This document shows positions 8,271-16,237 of a stretch of DNA of 64,000 nt, piece by piece. Position 1 is the first letter of the stretch. Each line of letters opens with the position of its first letter. The notes beneath the pieces are model-generated. The model had not been told where the DNA came from, searched no databases, and was given only the letters and a program-made list of their open reading frames with translations. Source of the stretch: Photobacterium sp. DA100 (GTDB taxonomy: Bacteria; Pseudomonadota; Gammaproteobacteria; Enterobacterales; Vibrionaceae); assembly GCF_029223585.1 (NCBI RefSeq), contig NZ_CP119423.1, forward strand, positions 1,178,001-1,242,000, written 5' to 3'. The translations under genes were made by a program, and so were the position numbers.

Positions 8271-9524
8271 TTATAGTGCACCGTAGATTACAGAAGTAAT
8301 TGCTGCAATACCACATAGTGCTGTGAAAATCTGAGCAGGAGCTGAAGTTTTGTACTTAGCCATTGCTGGTACTTTCTGCATTGCAAAGATTGGCATGATG
8401 AACAGGATAGCGGCAATCATTGGCGCACCCATAGTCTCAATCATACCTAGGATGCTTGGGTTTACGACTGCTACGACCCAAGTTGTTACTACGATGAACG
8501 CTAGAGAGATTTTCTCGATCTTGCTCTTTGGCATGTCAGAGCGAGACTTAACTAGACCTACTAGACCTTCGTGGGCACCTAGGAAGTGGCCGAAGTAGCT
8601 AGAAGTAATCGCAGCGAAAGCAACCATCGGACCCATCAGGGAAATCATTGGAGACTCGTGGATGTTTGCTAGGTAAGACAGTACTGAGATGTTCTGTGCT
8701 TGTGCGTCAGCTAGTTGCTCTGGAGATAGAGAAAGTACTACAGAGAATACAAAGAACATTACGAAGCCCATCAGCATCATTGCTGCGCCACCAGTGATCA
8801 TGTCAGTTTTCTGTACTGCATTTTCACCGTATACACGACGCTGTTCTTTAGAGAACTGAGAGATGATTGGGCTGTGGTTGAACGAGAACACGATGATTGG
8901 GATTGCTAGCCAGATAACAGAAGGCATTGCGCTCCAGTCTGGGCTTACAGACATCATTGAGCCGTTCCAATCTGGAATCAGGTATACAGAAAGTGCTAGT
9001 AGAACGAATACTAGAGGGTAAACCATTGCCGAAGTTGCTTTCAGCATCAGTTCTTTACCGAATACCACACCTGCAGTCATCGCCATGATCAGGCCACCAG
9101 ACAGGATCCAGCGTGGAAGTGATTCCATGCCTAGCTGGTTAACCATGAAAGAGTCAACAGTGTTGGTAATACCTACACCGTAGATAAGAACGATTGGGTA
9201 GATGGCGAAGAAGTAAGCAAAAGTGATGATGTTTGCGCCAGCTTTACCGAAGTGTTCTTCAACAGTATCAGTAATATCTGCTTCAGGGTTTTTAGCAGAA
9301 AGAACGAAACGAGCCAAGCTCTTGTGAGCAAACCAAGTCATTGGAAGAGCAAGCAGGGCTAGAATAACAAGAGGCCAGAAACCGCCAGCACCCGCTTTGA
9401 TTGGCAGGAACAATACGCCCGCGCCAACAGCAGTACCGAATAGAGATAGTGCCCATGTTACGTCTTTATACGTCCATCCTGCTTTTGCAGCACTAGTTGC
9501 TACGGTGCTTGTAGATGTTTGCAT
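8271..9524 (-). CDS. sdaC: Serine/threonine:H+ symporter of the HAAAP family (SdaC type)
   Basis: A 417-residue inner-membrane transporter with about 11 hydrophobic segments, closely resembling E. coli SdaC, which imports L-serine with protons. Shared motifs include GTAVGAGVLFLPI near residue 31, VFSFNHSPIIS, the VVLSLSPEQLADAQ loop and NPSILGMIE. The frame is open 17 codons further upstream, but MQTSTSTVATSA at 9524 matches the family N-terminus. It pairs with sdaA downstream for serine uptake and deamination. A perfect CRP box lies about 126 bases upstream, in keeping with cAMP control of sdaC in E. coli. Confidence 0.93.
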   Translation of the reverse strand: MQTSTSTVATSAAKAGWTYKDVTWALSLFGTAVGAGVLFLPIKAGAGGFWPLVILALLALPMTWFAHKSLARFVLSAKNPEADITDTVEEHFGKAGANIITFAYFFAIYPIVLIYGVGITNTVDSFMVNQLGMESLPRWILSGGLIMAMTAGVVFGKELMLKATSAMVYPLVFVLLALSVYLIPDWNGSMMSVSPDWSAMPSVIWLAIPIIVFSFNHSPIISQFSKEQRRVYGENAVQKTDMITGGAAMMLMGFVMFFVFSVVLSLSPEQLADAQAQNISVLSYLANIHESPMISLMGPMVAFAAITSSYFGHFLGAHEGLVGLVKSRSDMPKSKIEKISLAFIVVTTWVVAVVNPSILGMIETMGAPMIAAILFIMPIFAMQKVPAMAKYKTSAPAQIFTALCGIAAITSVIYGAL

Positions 9525-9649
9525 GATTATATATCCAAAGTTAATTACGGAACGGAAATTAGGAACGGGGCGCATTTTCGTGATTTATTGCAGGAAAACC
9601 TTGATCGAGATCTCGTTATGTAACGGGGCGAAATTGCAATACAATTTAG

Positions 9650-9665
9650 TGTGACTTGGATCACA
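9650..9665. promoter_or_regulatory. CRP (cAMP receptor protein) binding site for sdaC
   Basis: TGTGACTTGGATCACA is an exact TGTGA-N6-TCACA match. It sits between the 3' end of nudL and sdaC, both on the minus strand, so sdaC is the likely target. CRP activates sdaC in E. coli. I did not find a convincing -10 hexamer at a fixed spacing. Confidence 0.8.
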
Positions 9666-9705
9666 CCAAAGTCCGGGGTAATATTAGGGAAATTATCGTG
9701 TCAGA

Positions 9706-10314
9706 TTAGTTTTGCTCATACCAGAGCTGATCAGAGAGCACTTTGAGCATTTGGGCGGTGGCACCCCAGATTGAATATTTGCTGAATGGGACTGAATAAA
9801 TATTGTGTGTTTTCCCTTTAAGGGTAACTTTTTGTATCCGTATATTCATCGGATTTAATACGTGTTCGATCGGGGCTTCGAACAATTCATCAACCTCGTT
9901 TGGATCCAGTTCTGGCCTGTAATCCGGCGAGATCACCGACAAGTACGGGGTGACGATATACCCACTGATAGTCGGCAAGCTTGGCAGCTGTCCAATAATG
10001 CTATCCCGGTTGCATAAAATACCAGTCTCTTCATGGGTTTCACGCAGTGCGGTATCAATTAAATCAATATCTTGAGGCTCAAATCGGCCGCCGGGAAATG
10101 AAACTTGTCCCGGGTGGTGTTTGAGGTGTTGCGCCCGGCGGGTAAAAATCATACTGAATGAGTCGTGGCGGGGAACGAGTGGGATAAGCACAGCGGCAGG
10201 TTTGAGCTGATAGCCGTCACGGATGTACTGCCTAACTCGGGTGGTATGGCTCTTATCGTAGCTGGCTTGCGGGGCAAGCAAGAAGCGGGTGATGATCTGT
10301 TGCTGGCAATTCAT
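9706..10314 (-). CDS. nudL: Nudix CoA pyrophosphatase NudL (YeaB, UPF0035)
   Basis: A 202-residue Nudix hydrolase, predicted to split CoA or its derivatives into 3',5'-ADP and phosphopantetheine. It has the UPF0035 entry motif HHPGQVSFPGG, then the Nudix helix core ALRETHEETGI containing the metal-binding RETHEE. The spacing between GG and RE is longer than in the general Nudix box, which is typical of this subfamily. The C-terminal part is the family extension. It is downstream of pabB on the same strand, as in many gamma-proteobacteria where nudL follows pabB. A terminator between them suggests partial separation. Confidence 0.88.
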   Translation of the reverse strand: MNCQQQIITRFLLAPQASYDKSHTTRVRQYIRDGYQLKPAAVLIPLVPRHDSFSMIFTRRAQHLKHHPGQVSFPGGRFEPQDIDLIDTALRETHEETGILCNRDSIIGQLPSLPTISGYIVTPYLSVISPDYRPELDPNEVDELFEAPIEHVLNPMNIRIQKVTLKGKTHNIYSVPFSKYSIWGATAQMLKVLSDQLWYEQN

Positions 10315-10473
10315 AAACCTTCCGTGGTGCTGCTATGACGGCATACTAATAACTATAGATGTTGAAACAGCAACTTAGCGAATTGATTTCATGAGTTGCG
10401 GGTTCGATGCCGCGGATCCGTGCAGCAATGGGTTATAAGATTATAAATAAATCCCAACAATTACAAACCCAAA

Positions 10474-10502
10474 AACCAACCCAACACGGTATTGGGCTGG
10501 GT
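10474..10502 (-). terminator. Imperfect terminator after pabB
   Basis: Stem pairing of ACCCAGCCCAA with TTGGGTTGGTT (minus strand, with mismatches), followed by GGTTTTTGGG. It separates pabB from nudL. Confidence 0.55.
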
Positions 10503-10522
10503 TTCCGGGTTATGTCTGTGGG

Positions 10523-11926
10523 CTAGTTTTCCAGCACCGGCAGAATGCGGCTCAGTTTATCCAGTGTTTCTTGGTACTCACTGTCAGCCTGGCTGTCAGC
10601 CACAATGCCGCCGCCAGCCCAAACATGGAGTGTCTGCTCGTTGGCAACGAGGGTCCGGATAGTGATGCTGGTATCCATTTGGCCGCAACGGCTGACGTAG
10701 CCGATACTACCGCAGTATGCGCTGCGACGATTTGGTTCAAGCTCTTCGATTATGTCCATCGCCCGGATTTTCGGTGCGCCGGTGATTGAGCCTCCCGGGA
10801 AGCAGGCACGGAGCAGGTCGGTAGCCGTGTACTGCTGATCCAGCTCGCCGGTGACGGTACTGACCAAGTGGTGCACGGCCGGGAAGCTCTCAATATCGAA
10901 CAGCTTTGGTACTTTCACCGTGCCCGGCTTGGCTACCCGGCCAATGTCGTTTCTCAGCAAATCGACGATCATCAGGTTTTCTGAGCGGTCTTTCTCGGTC
11001 GTACGCAACTCTTCAGCCAGGGCCGCGTCTCGGGCTGGGTCGGCGTCTCGAGGCCGGGTGCCTTTGATGGGCTTGGTCTCGATCTGGCCATGGCGATGCT
11101 GCAGGAATCTTTCCGGTGATACCGACAGAATAGCACTGTCACTGGTGCGGAGGAAGGCCGAGAACGGGGCGCCATTGCGCTCTTCCAGCAAGCGGTATGC
11201 CTGCCATTCATCTCCTTGGTAACTGGCAGAGAAGCGTTGGGTCAGGTTGATTTGGTAACAGTCGCCGGATAGCAGGTATTGCTGGATACGGTCGAACTTG
11301 CTGCGATATTCGTCTTTATCCATATTCGCCTGCCACGGCGATGTTAATGAAAAGACATGCGGGCGTTGCGAATCGGTAGCAGAGGCCGCGAGCTGTGCCG
11401 ATTTGTGGTGTTGGAGCAGCCATTGCTTGCGACTACTGCCTGATGGCGACACCAGATACAGTCGCTTGGTGTGGTGATCGGCAACCAAGGCCCAGTCGTA
11501 AATACCTACCGCCATGTCGGCAGTGGCAATATCGTGCTTGGCGATGTTGGCCACTTTTTCGACCCTGCGCCCCAGATCATAGCTGAACAAACCGACAGCA
11601 CCGCCGATAAAAGGCACATCTTTTAGAGGGGTTGTTGACGGAACCAGCTGTTGCTGGATTGACTGGATTAACGTGAACGGGTCGTCGTTGCTCGACTTTT
11701 CATCACCATTTGAAAATTTAATATGAGTTGTTTCACCATATGTCTCTAAAGTGGCTAAAGGATCAGCAACTAAAATGTCGAATCGATTATCTGGGTGATC
11801 CGAAGCCGCGGAGCGTAATATCATAGCCCAAGGCAGACCCGCAAACGATTCAAACCACGTTAGCGAGGCGTCTTTGTGGTAGTCGAGTTGTTCAATACTC
11901 AGTTCTGGATGTGATTTACAAATCAT
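10523..11926 (-). CDS. pabB: Aminodeoxychorismate synthase component I (PabB)
   Basis: A 467-residue chorismate-binding enzyme that, with the PabA glutaminase, turns chorismate into 4-amino-4-deoxychorismate for folate synthesis. The PIKGT motif at residues 286-290 carries the lysine diagnostic of PabB (TrpE has alanine there). Further marks are SVSPERFL, ENLMIVDLLRNDIGRV, FPGGSITGAPK and the C-terminal GGGIVADSQADSEYQET. The ATG at 11926 is preceded only by a weak AAAGAAA. It is divergent from the fumarase gene. Confidence 0.95.
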   Translation of the reverse strand: MICKSHPELSIEQLDYHKDASLTWFESFAGLPWAMILRSAASDHPDNRFDILVADPLATLETYGETTHIKFSNGDEKSSNDDPFTLIQSIQQQLVPSTTPLKDVPFIGGAVGLFSYDLGRRVEKVANIAKHDIATADMAVGIYDWALVADHHTKRLYLVSPSGSSRKQWLLQHHKSAQLAASATDSQRPHVFSLTSPWQANMDKDEYRSKFDRIQQYLLSGDCYQINLTQRFSASYQGDEWQAYRLLEERNGAPFSAFLRTSDSAILSVSPERFLQHRHGQIETKPIKGTRPRDADPARDAALAEELRTTEKDRSENLMIVDLLRNDIGRVAKPGTVKVPKLFDIESFPAVHHLVSTVTGELDQQYTATDLLRACFPGGSITGAPKIRAMDIIEELEPNRRSAYCGSIGYVSRCGQMDTSITIRTLVANEQTLHVWAGGGIVADSQADSEYQETLDKLSRILPVLEN

Positions 11927-12192
11927 TTTCTTTTTTGTGACAGGTGTACGTTTGGCGCATGGCGCGAAATTATCCGCAAGAGTATCATAAACGCAGAATT
12001 TAATCCGACGCCCAAGGACGTCCTGAAGGCATTATTTTTAGCAGGTAGCGATGAAATAGGCTGGATGGAGAAACGCCATGAGGATCATGGCCGCGTGGTT
12101 ACATTTGAAATTTGAAAATGTGAATCACACCCTACACTGGAAGCAAAAAAATCGGGCGCCAGGGAATGATAAAAAAATCAACGAGGGCAGAT
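11927..12192. other. Divergent promoter region pabB/fumarase with an open frame lacking a start
   Basis: 266 bases between divergent genes. On the plus strand one frame stays open from before 11940 to the stop at 12113-12115. Its only in-frame ATG is at 12065, giving 16 residues (MEKRHEDHGRVVTFEI). No ribosome site supports it. A GAGGGC site for the fumarase is at 12183. Confidence 0.4.
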
Positions 12193-13701
12193 ATGACCGT
12201 CATCCGTAAACAAGATGTGATCAGTAGTGTGGCCGATGCGCTGCAGTACATTTCTTACTACCATCCGCTCGACTTTGTTCAAGCTTTGGAAAAAGCCTAC
12301 CACAAAGAGCAGAGCCAAGCTGCGAAAGACGCGATTGCTCAGATCCTGATCAACTCGCGTATGTCAGCAGAAGGTCGCCGCCCAATCTGTCAGGATACCG
12401 GCATCGTGACCTGCTTCGTCAAAATCGGTATGAACGTGCAGTGGGACAGCGATCTGACTGTGCAGGAAATGATCGATGAAGGCGTACGCCAGGCCTACAC
12501 CAATCCGGATAATCCGCTACGAGCCTCTGTCGTAGCCGATCCTGCGGGCAGCCGCAAAAACACCAAGGACAATGCCCCTGCAGTTGTCCATATCGATATG
12601 GTGCCGGGCGACAAAGTTGAAATTCAGGTCGCGGCCAAAGGCGGCGGCTCTGAGAACAAGACCAAAATGGTGATGCTCAACCCATCCGACGATGTGGCCG
12701 AGTGGGTCGAGAAAACCGTGCCGCTGATGGGCGCGGGCTGGTGTCCACCGGGTATGCTGGGGATTGGTATTGGCGGCACTGCCGAGAAAGCGGCGGTGTT
12801 GGCAAAAGAATCCTTGATGGAGTCTGTCGACATCCATGAGCTGCAGGAGCGTGGCGCGCAGAATGCTGAAGAAGAGCTCCGCCTGGATATCTATAATCGA
12901 GTCAACAAGCTGGGCATTGGTGCACAGGGTCTTGGCGGCTTGACAACGGTTTTGGATGTCAAAATCAAAACGGCACCGACGCACGCAGCATCCAAGCCGG
13001 TTTGCATGATCCCTAACTGTGCGGCGACCCGCCACGTTCACTTTACTCTGGACGGCTCAGGCCCGGCAGATCTGAAGCCGCCGAAGCTCGAGGATTGGCC
13101 GGAAGTAACCTGGGAAGTCGGTGACAATGTTCGCCGTGTAAACTTGGATGAAGTGACCAAAGAAGATGTCCTGGAGTGGCGCTCCGGTGAGACCTTGCTG
13201 CTATCAGGCAAGATTTTGACAGGCCGTGATGCTGCACACAAGCGCATCCAGGATATGCTAGCGAAAGGTGAAGACTTCCCGGTTGATTTCAAAAACCGCT
13301 TCATCTACTACGTCGGCCCTGTCGATGCGGTGGGCGATGAGGTTGTTGGCCCAGCGGGTCCAACAACGTCTACGCGTATGGACAAGTTCACCGATATGAT
13401 GCTTGAGCAAGCCGGCCTGACCGGTATGATCGGTAAGGCAGAGCGTGGCCCGGCAGCGATTGAGTCAATCAAAAAGCACAAAGCGGTGTACTTGATGGCT
13501 GTAGGCGGAGCCGCCTACTTGGTTGCCAAAGCCATCAAAAAAGCACGCGTGGTGGCGTTCGAAGACTTGGGCATGGAGGCTATCTATGAGTTTGAAGTCG
13601 AAGATATGCCAGTCACGGTTGCCGTTGATGCCGAAGGGGTGAATGCCCACCAAACGGGGCCAGATACTTGGAAAGTGAAGATTGCTGAGCTTGAAGGCTA
13701 A
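12193..13701 (+). CDS. Class I fumarate hydratase (iron-sulfur fumarase)
   Basis: A 502-residue two-domain [4Fe-4S] fumarase that hydrates fumarate to malate in the TCA cycle and in anaerobic fumarate formation. The N-terminal alpha part includes the cysteine in RRPICQDTGI; PNCAATRHVHF supplies another cysteine with the histidine pair. The C-terminal beta part begins near LLLSGKILTGRDAAHKR and contains GPTTSTRMD. ATG at 12193 has a GAGG site; an upstream in-frame ATG at 12166 has poor context. Equivalent to FumA/FumB of E. coli; I leave the symbol open because one copy cannot be assigned. It has its own terminator. Confidence 0.94.
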   Translation: MTVIRKQDVISSVADALQYISYYHPLDFVQALEKAYHKEQSQAAKDAIAQILINSRMSAEGRRPICQDTGIVTCFVKIGMNVQWDSDLTVQEMIDEGVRQAYTNPDNPLRASVVADPAGSRKNTKDNAPAVVHIDMVPGDKVEIQVAAKGGGSENKTKMVMLNPSDDVAEWVEKTVPLMGAGWCPPGMLGIGIGGTAEKAAVLAKESLMESVDIHELQERGAQNAEEELRLDIYNRVNKLGIGAQGLGGLTTVLDVKIKTAPTHAASKPVCMIPNCAATRHVHFTLDGSGPADLKPPKLEDWPEVTWEVGDNVRRVNLDEVTKEDVLEWRSGETLLLSGKILTGRDAAHKRIQDMLAKGEDFPVDFKNRFIYYVGPVDAVGDEVVGPAGPTTSTRMDKFTDMMLEQAGLTGMIGKAERGPAAIESIKKHKAVYLMAVGGAAYLVAKAIKKARVVAFEDLGMEAIYEFEVEDMPVTVAVDAEGVNAHQTGPDTWKVKIAELEG

Positions 13702-13724
13702 GCATTCCAGTGTTTGAACCGTTG

Positions 13725-13751
13725 AAAAGGAGCCGAATGGCTCCTTTTTTA
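13725..13751 (+). terminator. Rho-independent terminator of the fumarase gene
   Basis: Arms AAAAGGAGCC/GGCTCCTTTT with a GAAT loop and T run, 24 bases after the stop. Confidence 0.9.
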
Positions 13752-14107
13752 TTGCAAAGTCCCTGGTCCCAACGCACCGGCTATTGAGTAAAATAAAAAT
13801 AGCTAAATCCACCTCAAAAACTTACCTCATGATTTCACGTATTTAGTGAGATTGAGATTTCTTTATCTGATATTTGCTGACTTCTCCTGATTTTTCGTTG
13901 CAGCCTATCGTTGTCATATCTGAGCTTTGATAACGTCATAGCCATACTTAATAACCTGTTTTTTGTTGTTTTTTTGTTATTGGTTTCATTAATGTAGCAA
14001 TATGTGGGCTATAGTATTAACAAGCATTTTAGTGTCATATTCCCACACCTTGGTGTGCTTGGCTGCTGAAATAAATACAACAATAATCAAGAATTACAGA
14101 GGATTTT
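13752..14107 (+). other. Promoter region of the RND efflux operon
   Basis: 356 AT-rich bases with no gene. A 14-bp perfect palindrome, CACACCTTGGTGTG, lies at 14044-14057 and could be a repressor operator. A TATAGT at 14010-14015 might be a -10 element, without a clear -35. The AGAGGA ribosome site at 14097-14102 serves the first adaptor gene. Confidence 0.45.
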
Positions 14108-15148
14108 ATGGGACGCGTGTTGTGGGCCCCGGCCTTGTTTGCATTGTTGGTGCAAGGTTGCGGGGACAAAGAAGTCGTCATTCCTGAACCCGACTCCAGG
14201 CCTGTCAAGTTAGAAGCGGTATCGGTAGGCAGTAGCGAAAGTTATCGTACCTTTCCTGCTGTTGTTGAGGCCGGAGATAAAGCGGTGTTGGCTTTTCGGG
14301 TGTCTGGGCAACTAGATAATGTCAACGGCAAGCCCGGTGATATCGTCAAGCGAGGGCAGGTTCTCGCCCACCTCAATACTGATGAGCTTAGCCTTTTGCT
14401 TGAGCAGGCTAAAGCCGACTATGAGTTGGCTTTCGTACAGTACAAGCGAGACAAAGAGCTGCTTAAAACCAAGGTGGTATCAGAACTGGATTTCGACCGT
14501 TCGGAGGCTGAACTCAATCAAGCCAAAGCGGATTTGGACAAAGCCCAGGCAAACCTCAATTATGCCAGCTTGGTTGCGCCATACGATGGCACACTGTCAT
14601 TATCGCTGGTCGAAAACTACGAATACGTCGCGGCTAAGCAGCCTGTCATGCATATTCAAAGTGCTGGTTTGATCAATGTGACCTTCCAGCTACCGGATCA
14701 GCTGTTTGCCCGTTTCCAGCATCGCTCCGATTTTGACCGGGATCCAACCGTTACCTTCGATACTATTCCTAACCAGACCTTCTCCGCCGAGTTCAAGGAA
14801 ATCGATACCGAGGCCGATGCGAAAACGTCGAGCTACAAAGTGACGCTCTTTATGGAGCGCCCAGAGGGGTTCAATTTGCTTCCCGGTATGGCAGGGCATG
14901 TACGCGTGGCGATCCCTCAGAGCTCCAGCGGCTCGATTCCATCCCGTGCCATATTAACCGAGGACGGTAGCACCTTTGTCTGGCGGGTTGACGAGCAAGG
15001 GATAGTGAGCAAGGTATCCGTTCAACTTGATGAGAAGCGCAGGGTAGTGGACGGGTTGAACGATGGGGACTTGATTGTCACCTCCGGTGTTCAGGAGTTG
15101 CAAGAGGGACAGAGAGTTCGCGAATGGGTAAAAGAGCGGGGACTGTAG
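14108..15148 (+). CDS. RND efflux periplasmic adaptor, lipoprotein (first)
   Basis: A 346-residue membrane-fusion protein linking an RND pump to an outer-membrane channel. A short lipoprotein signal ends in VQGC (Cys18), followed by Gly-Asp. The barrel-sandwich (lipoyl) halves are LAFRVSGQLDNV with GDIVKRGQVLAHL, and VAPYDGTLS. A helical hairpin of about 70 residues lies between them. The beta-barrel and membrane-proximal domains follow (LLPGMAGHVRVAIP, SGVQELQEGQRV). One base separates its stop from the next adaptor gene, so the three genes form one operon. A second adaptor directly downstream implies a hetero-adaptor assembly. Confidence 0.92.
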   Translation: MGRVLWAPALFALLVQGCGDKEVVIPEPDSRPVKLEAVSVGSSESYRTFPAVVEAGDKAVLAFRVSGQLDNVNGKPGDIVKRGQVLAHLNTDELSLLLEQAKADYELAFVQYKRDKELLKTKVVSELDFDRSEAELNQAKADLDKAQANLNYASLVAPYDGTLSLSLVENYEYVAAKQPVMHIQSAGLINVTFQLPDQLFARFQHRSDFDRDPTVTFDTIPNQTFSAEFKEIDTEADAKTSSYKVTLFMERPEGFNLLPGMAGHVRVAIPQSSSGSIPSRAILTEDGSTFVWRVDEQGIVSKVSVQLDEKRRVVDGLNDGDLIVTSGVQELQEGQRVREWVKERGL

Positions 15149-15149
15149 G

Positions 15150-16235
15150 ATGAAAAAATTAACCCTAATCCCTTTGGTGCTGGGGGGAGTGACCTTCCTC
15201 AATGGGTGTGATAAAGCGACCGTCGAGCCACGTAGTATCGTTATGCCGGTTTCGGTGGCTGAAGTGACAATTGCCCATTCGGCACCGCAGCTGGCTTTTC
15301 CTGCGGTGGCCGCTGCGGCCGATAAGTCGAGTTTGTCGTTCCGGGTGCAAGGCGAAATAATCCATATTGCCGTGCGTCCCGGTGATCAAGTCAAGAAAGG
15401 GCAATTACTCGCCCGCCTTGACCCGACCGATTACAAGCTGGAAGTTGATGACGCCCAGGCCAAGTATAATGTCGCCGATAGCCAGTACCGCCGTTCGGCC
15501 AAGCTGGTCAAGCAAGGTTTCCTGCCCCAGTCGCAGTTTGATGAGCTGAAAGCGCAGCGCCGGATCGCCAAGGCCCGCCTCGATTTGGCCAAGCTCAACC
15601 TGACGTTCACCGAACTCAAGGCCCCGTTTTCGGGGGTGATCTCAAGGGTGCCGGTTGAGCAGTTTGAGAATGTTCAGGTTGGTCAGCTGGTGATGAACCT
15701 GCATCTGGCAGATCAGGTCGATATCATCATCCAAGCTCCGGATATGATCTACTCCCAAAGTACTGCAGTAGAAGTGCAGGAATCGAAACCGGGGGCGAGG
15801 GTGCTGCTCGAGGGCGGTATCGAGTACCGGGCTTATCTCAAGGAATTTACCACTGAGCCAGATCCAAACTTGGGATCATTTTTAGTCACACTGACCATGC
15901 CAATGCCCGAGGATCGTTTTATTCTTGATGGCATGGCGGTAGAAGTGAGAGCCGATGCCCAGAAACTTAAAGTTTATCGCCGAGATGAGTCTGTGATCCC
16001 ACTCGAGGCCATCATCAACGAAGATGGTGATGATCTCGCCATGGAGAATAAGTTCGTCTGGGTTGTCAACGATGACAACACGGTGACCAAGCGCAGAGTC
16101 GTCACCGATAAGGTGGTACCGGAAGGAATTCGATTACTTGAAGGGTTGGAAGCGGGCGAGCATATCGTGGTTGAAGGGGCAAACAGATTACGTGAAGGCC
16201 AGTCGGTCACCATAGTCAATAAGGAGGCAGGCTGA
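15150..16235 (+). CDS. RND efflux periplasmic adaptor, lipoprotein (second)
   Basis: A 361-residue membrane-fusion protein with the same order as its upstream neighbour but clearly diverged from it. The signal ends LNGC (Cys20) with Asp21 next, the inner-membrane retention residue in E. coli, as in AcrA. Lipoyl halves are LSFRVQGEIIHI/GDQVKKGQLLARL and KAPFSGVISR, around a coiled hairpin (residues 95-145). A C-terminal repeat-like GLEAGEHIVVEGANRLREGQ closes the protein. It is followed after two bases by the pump gene. Substrate unknown. Confidence 0.93.
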   Translation: MKKLTLIPLVLGGVTFLNGCDKATVEPRSIVMPVSVAEVTIAHSAPQLAFPAVAAAADKSSLSFRVQGEIIHIAVRPGDQVKKGQLLARLDPTDYKLEVDDAQAKYNVADSQYRRSAKLVKQGFLPQSQFDELKAQRRIAKARLDLAKLNLTFTELKAPFSGVISRVPVEQFENVQVGQLVMNLHLADQVDIIIQAPDMIYSQSTAVEVQESKPGARVLLEGGIEYRAYLKEFTTEPDPNLGSFLVTLTMPMPEDRFILDGMAVEVRADAQKLKVYRRDESVIPLEAIINEDGDDLAMENKFVWVVNDDNTVTKRRVVTDKVVPEGIRLLEGLEAGEHIVVEGANRLREGQSVTIVNKEAG

Positions 16236-16237
16236 TT

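Noticed and set aside
14002..14187. 61-codon open frame overlapping the first adaptor gene
   Set aside because: Overlaps the lipoprotein signal region in another frame; no support.
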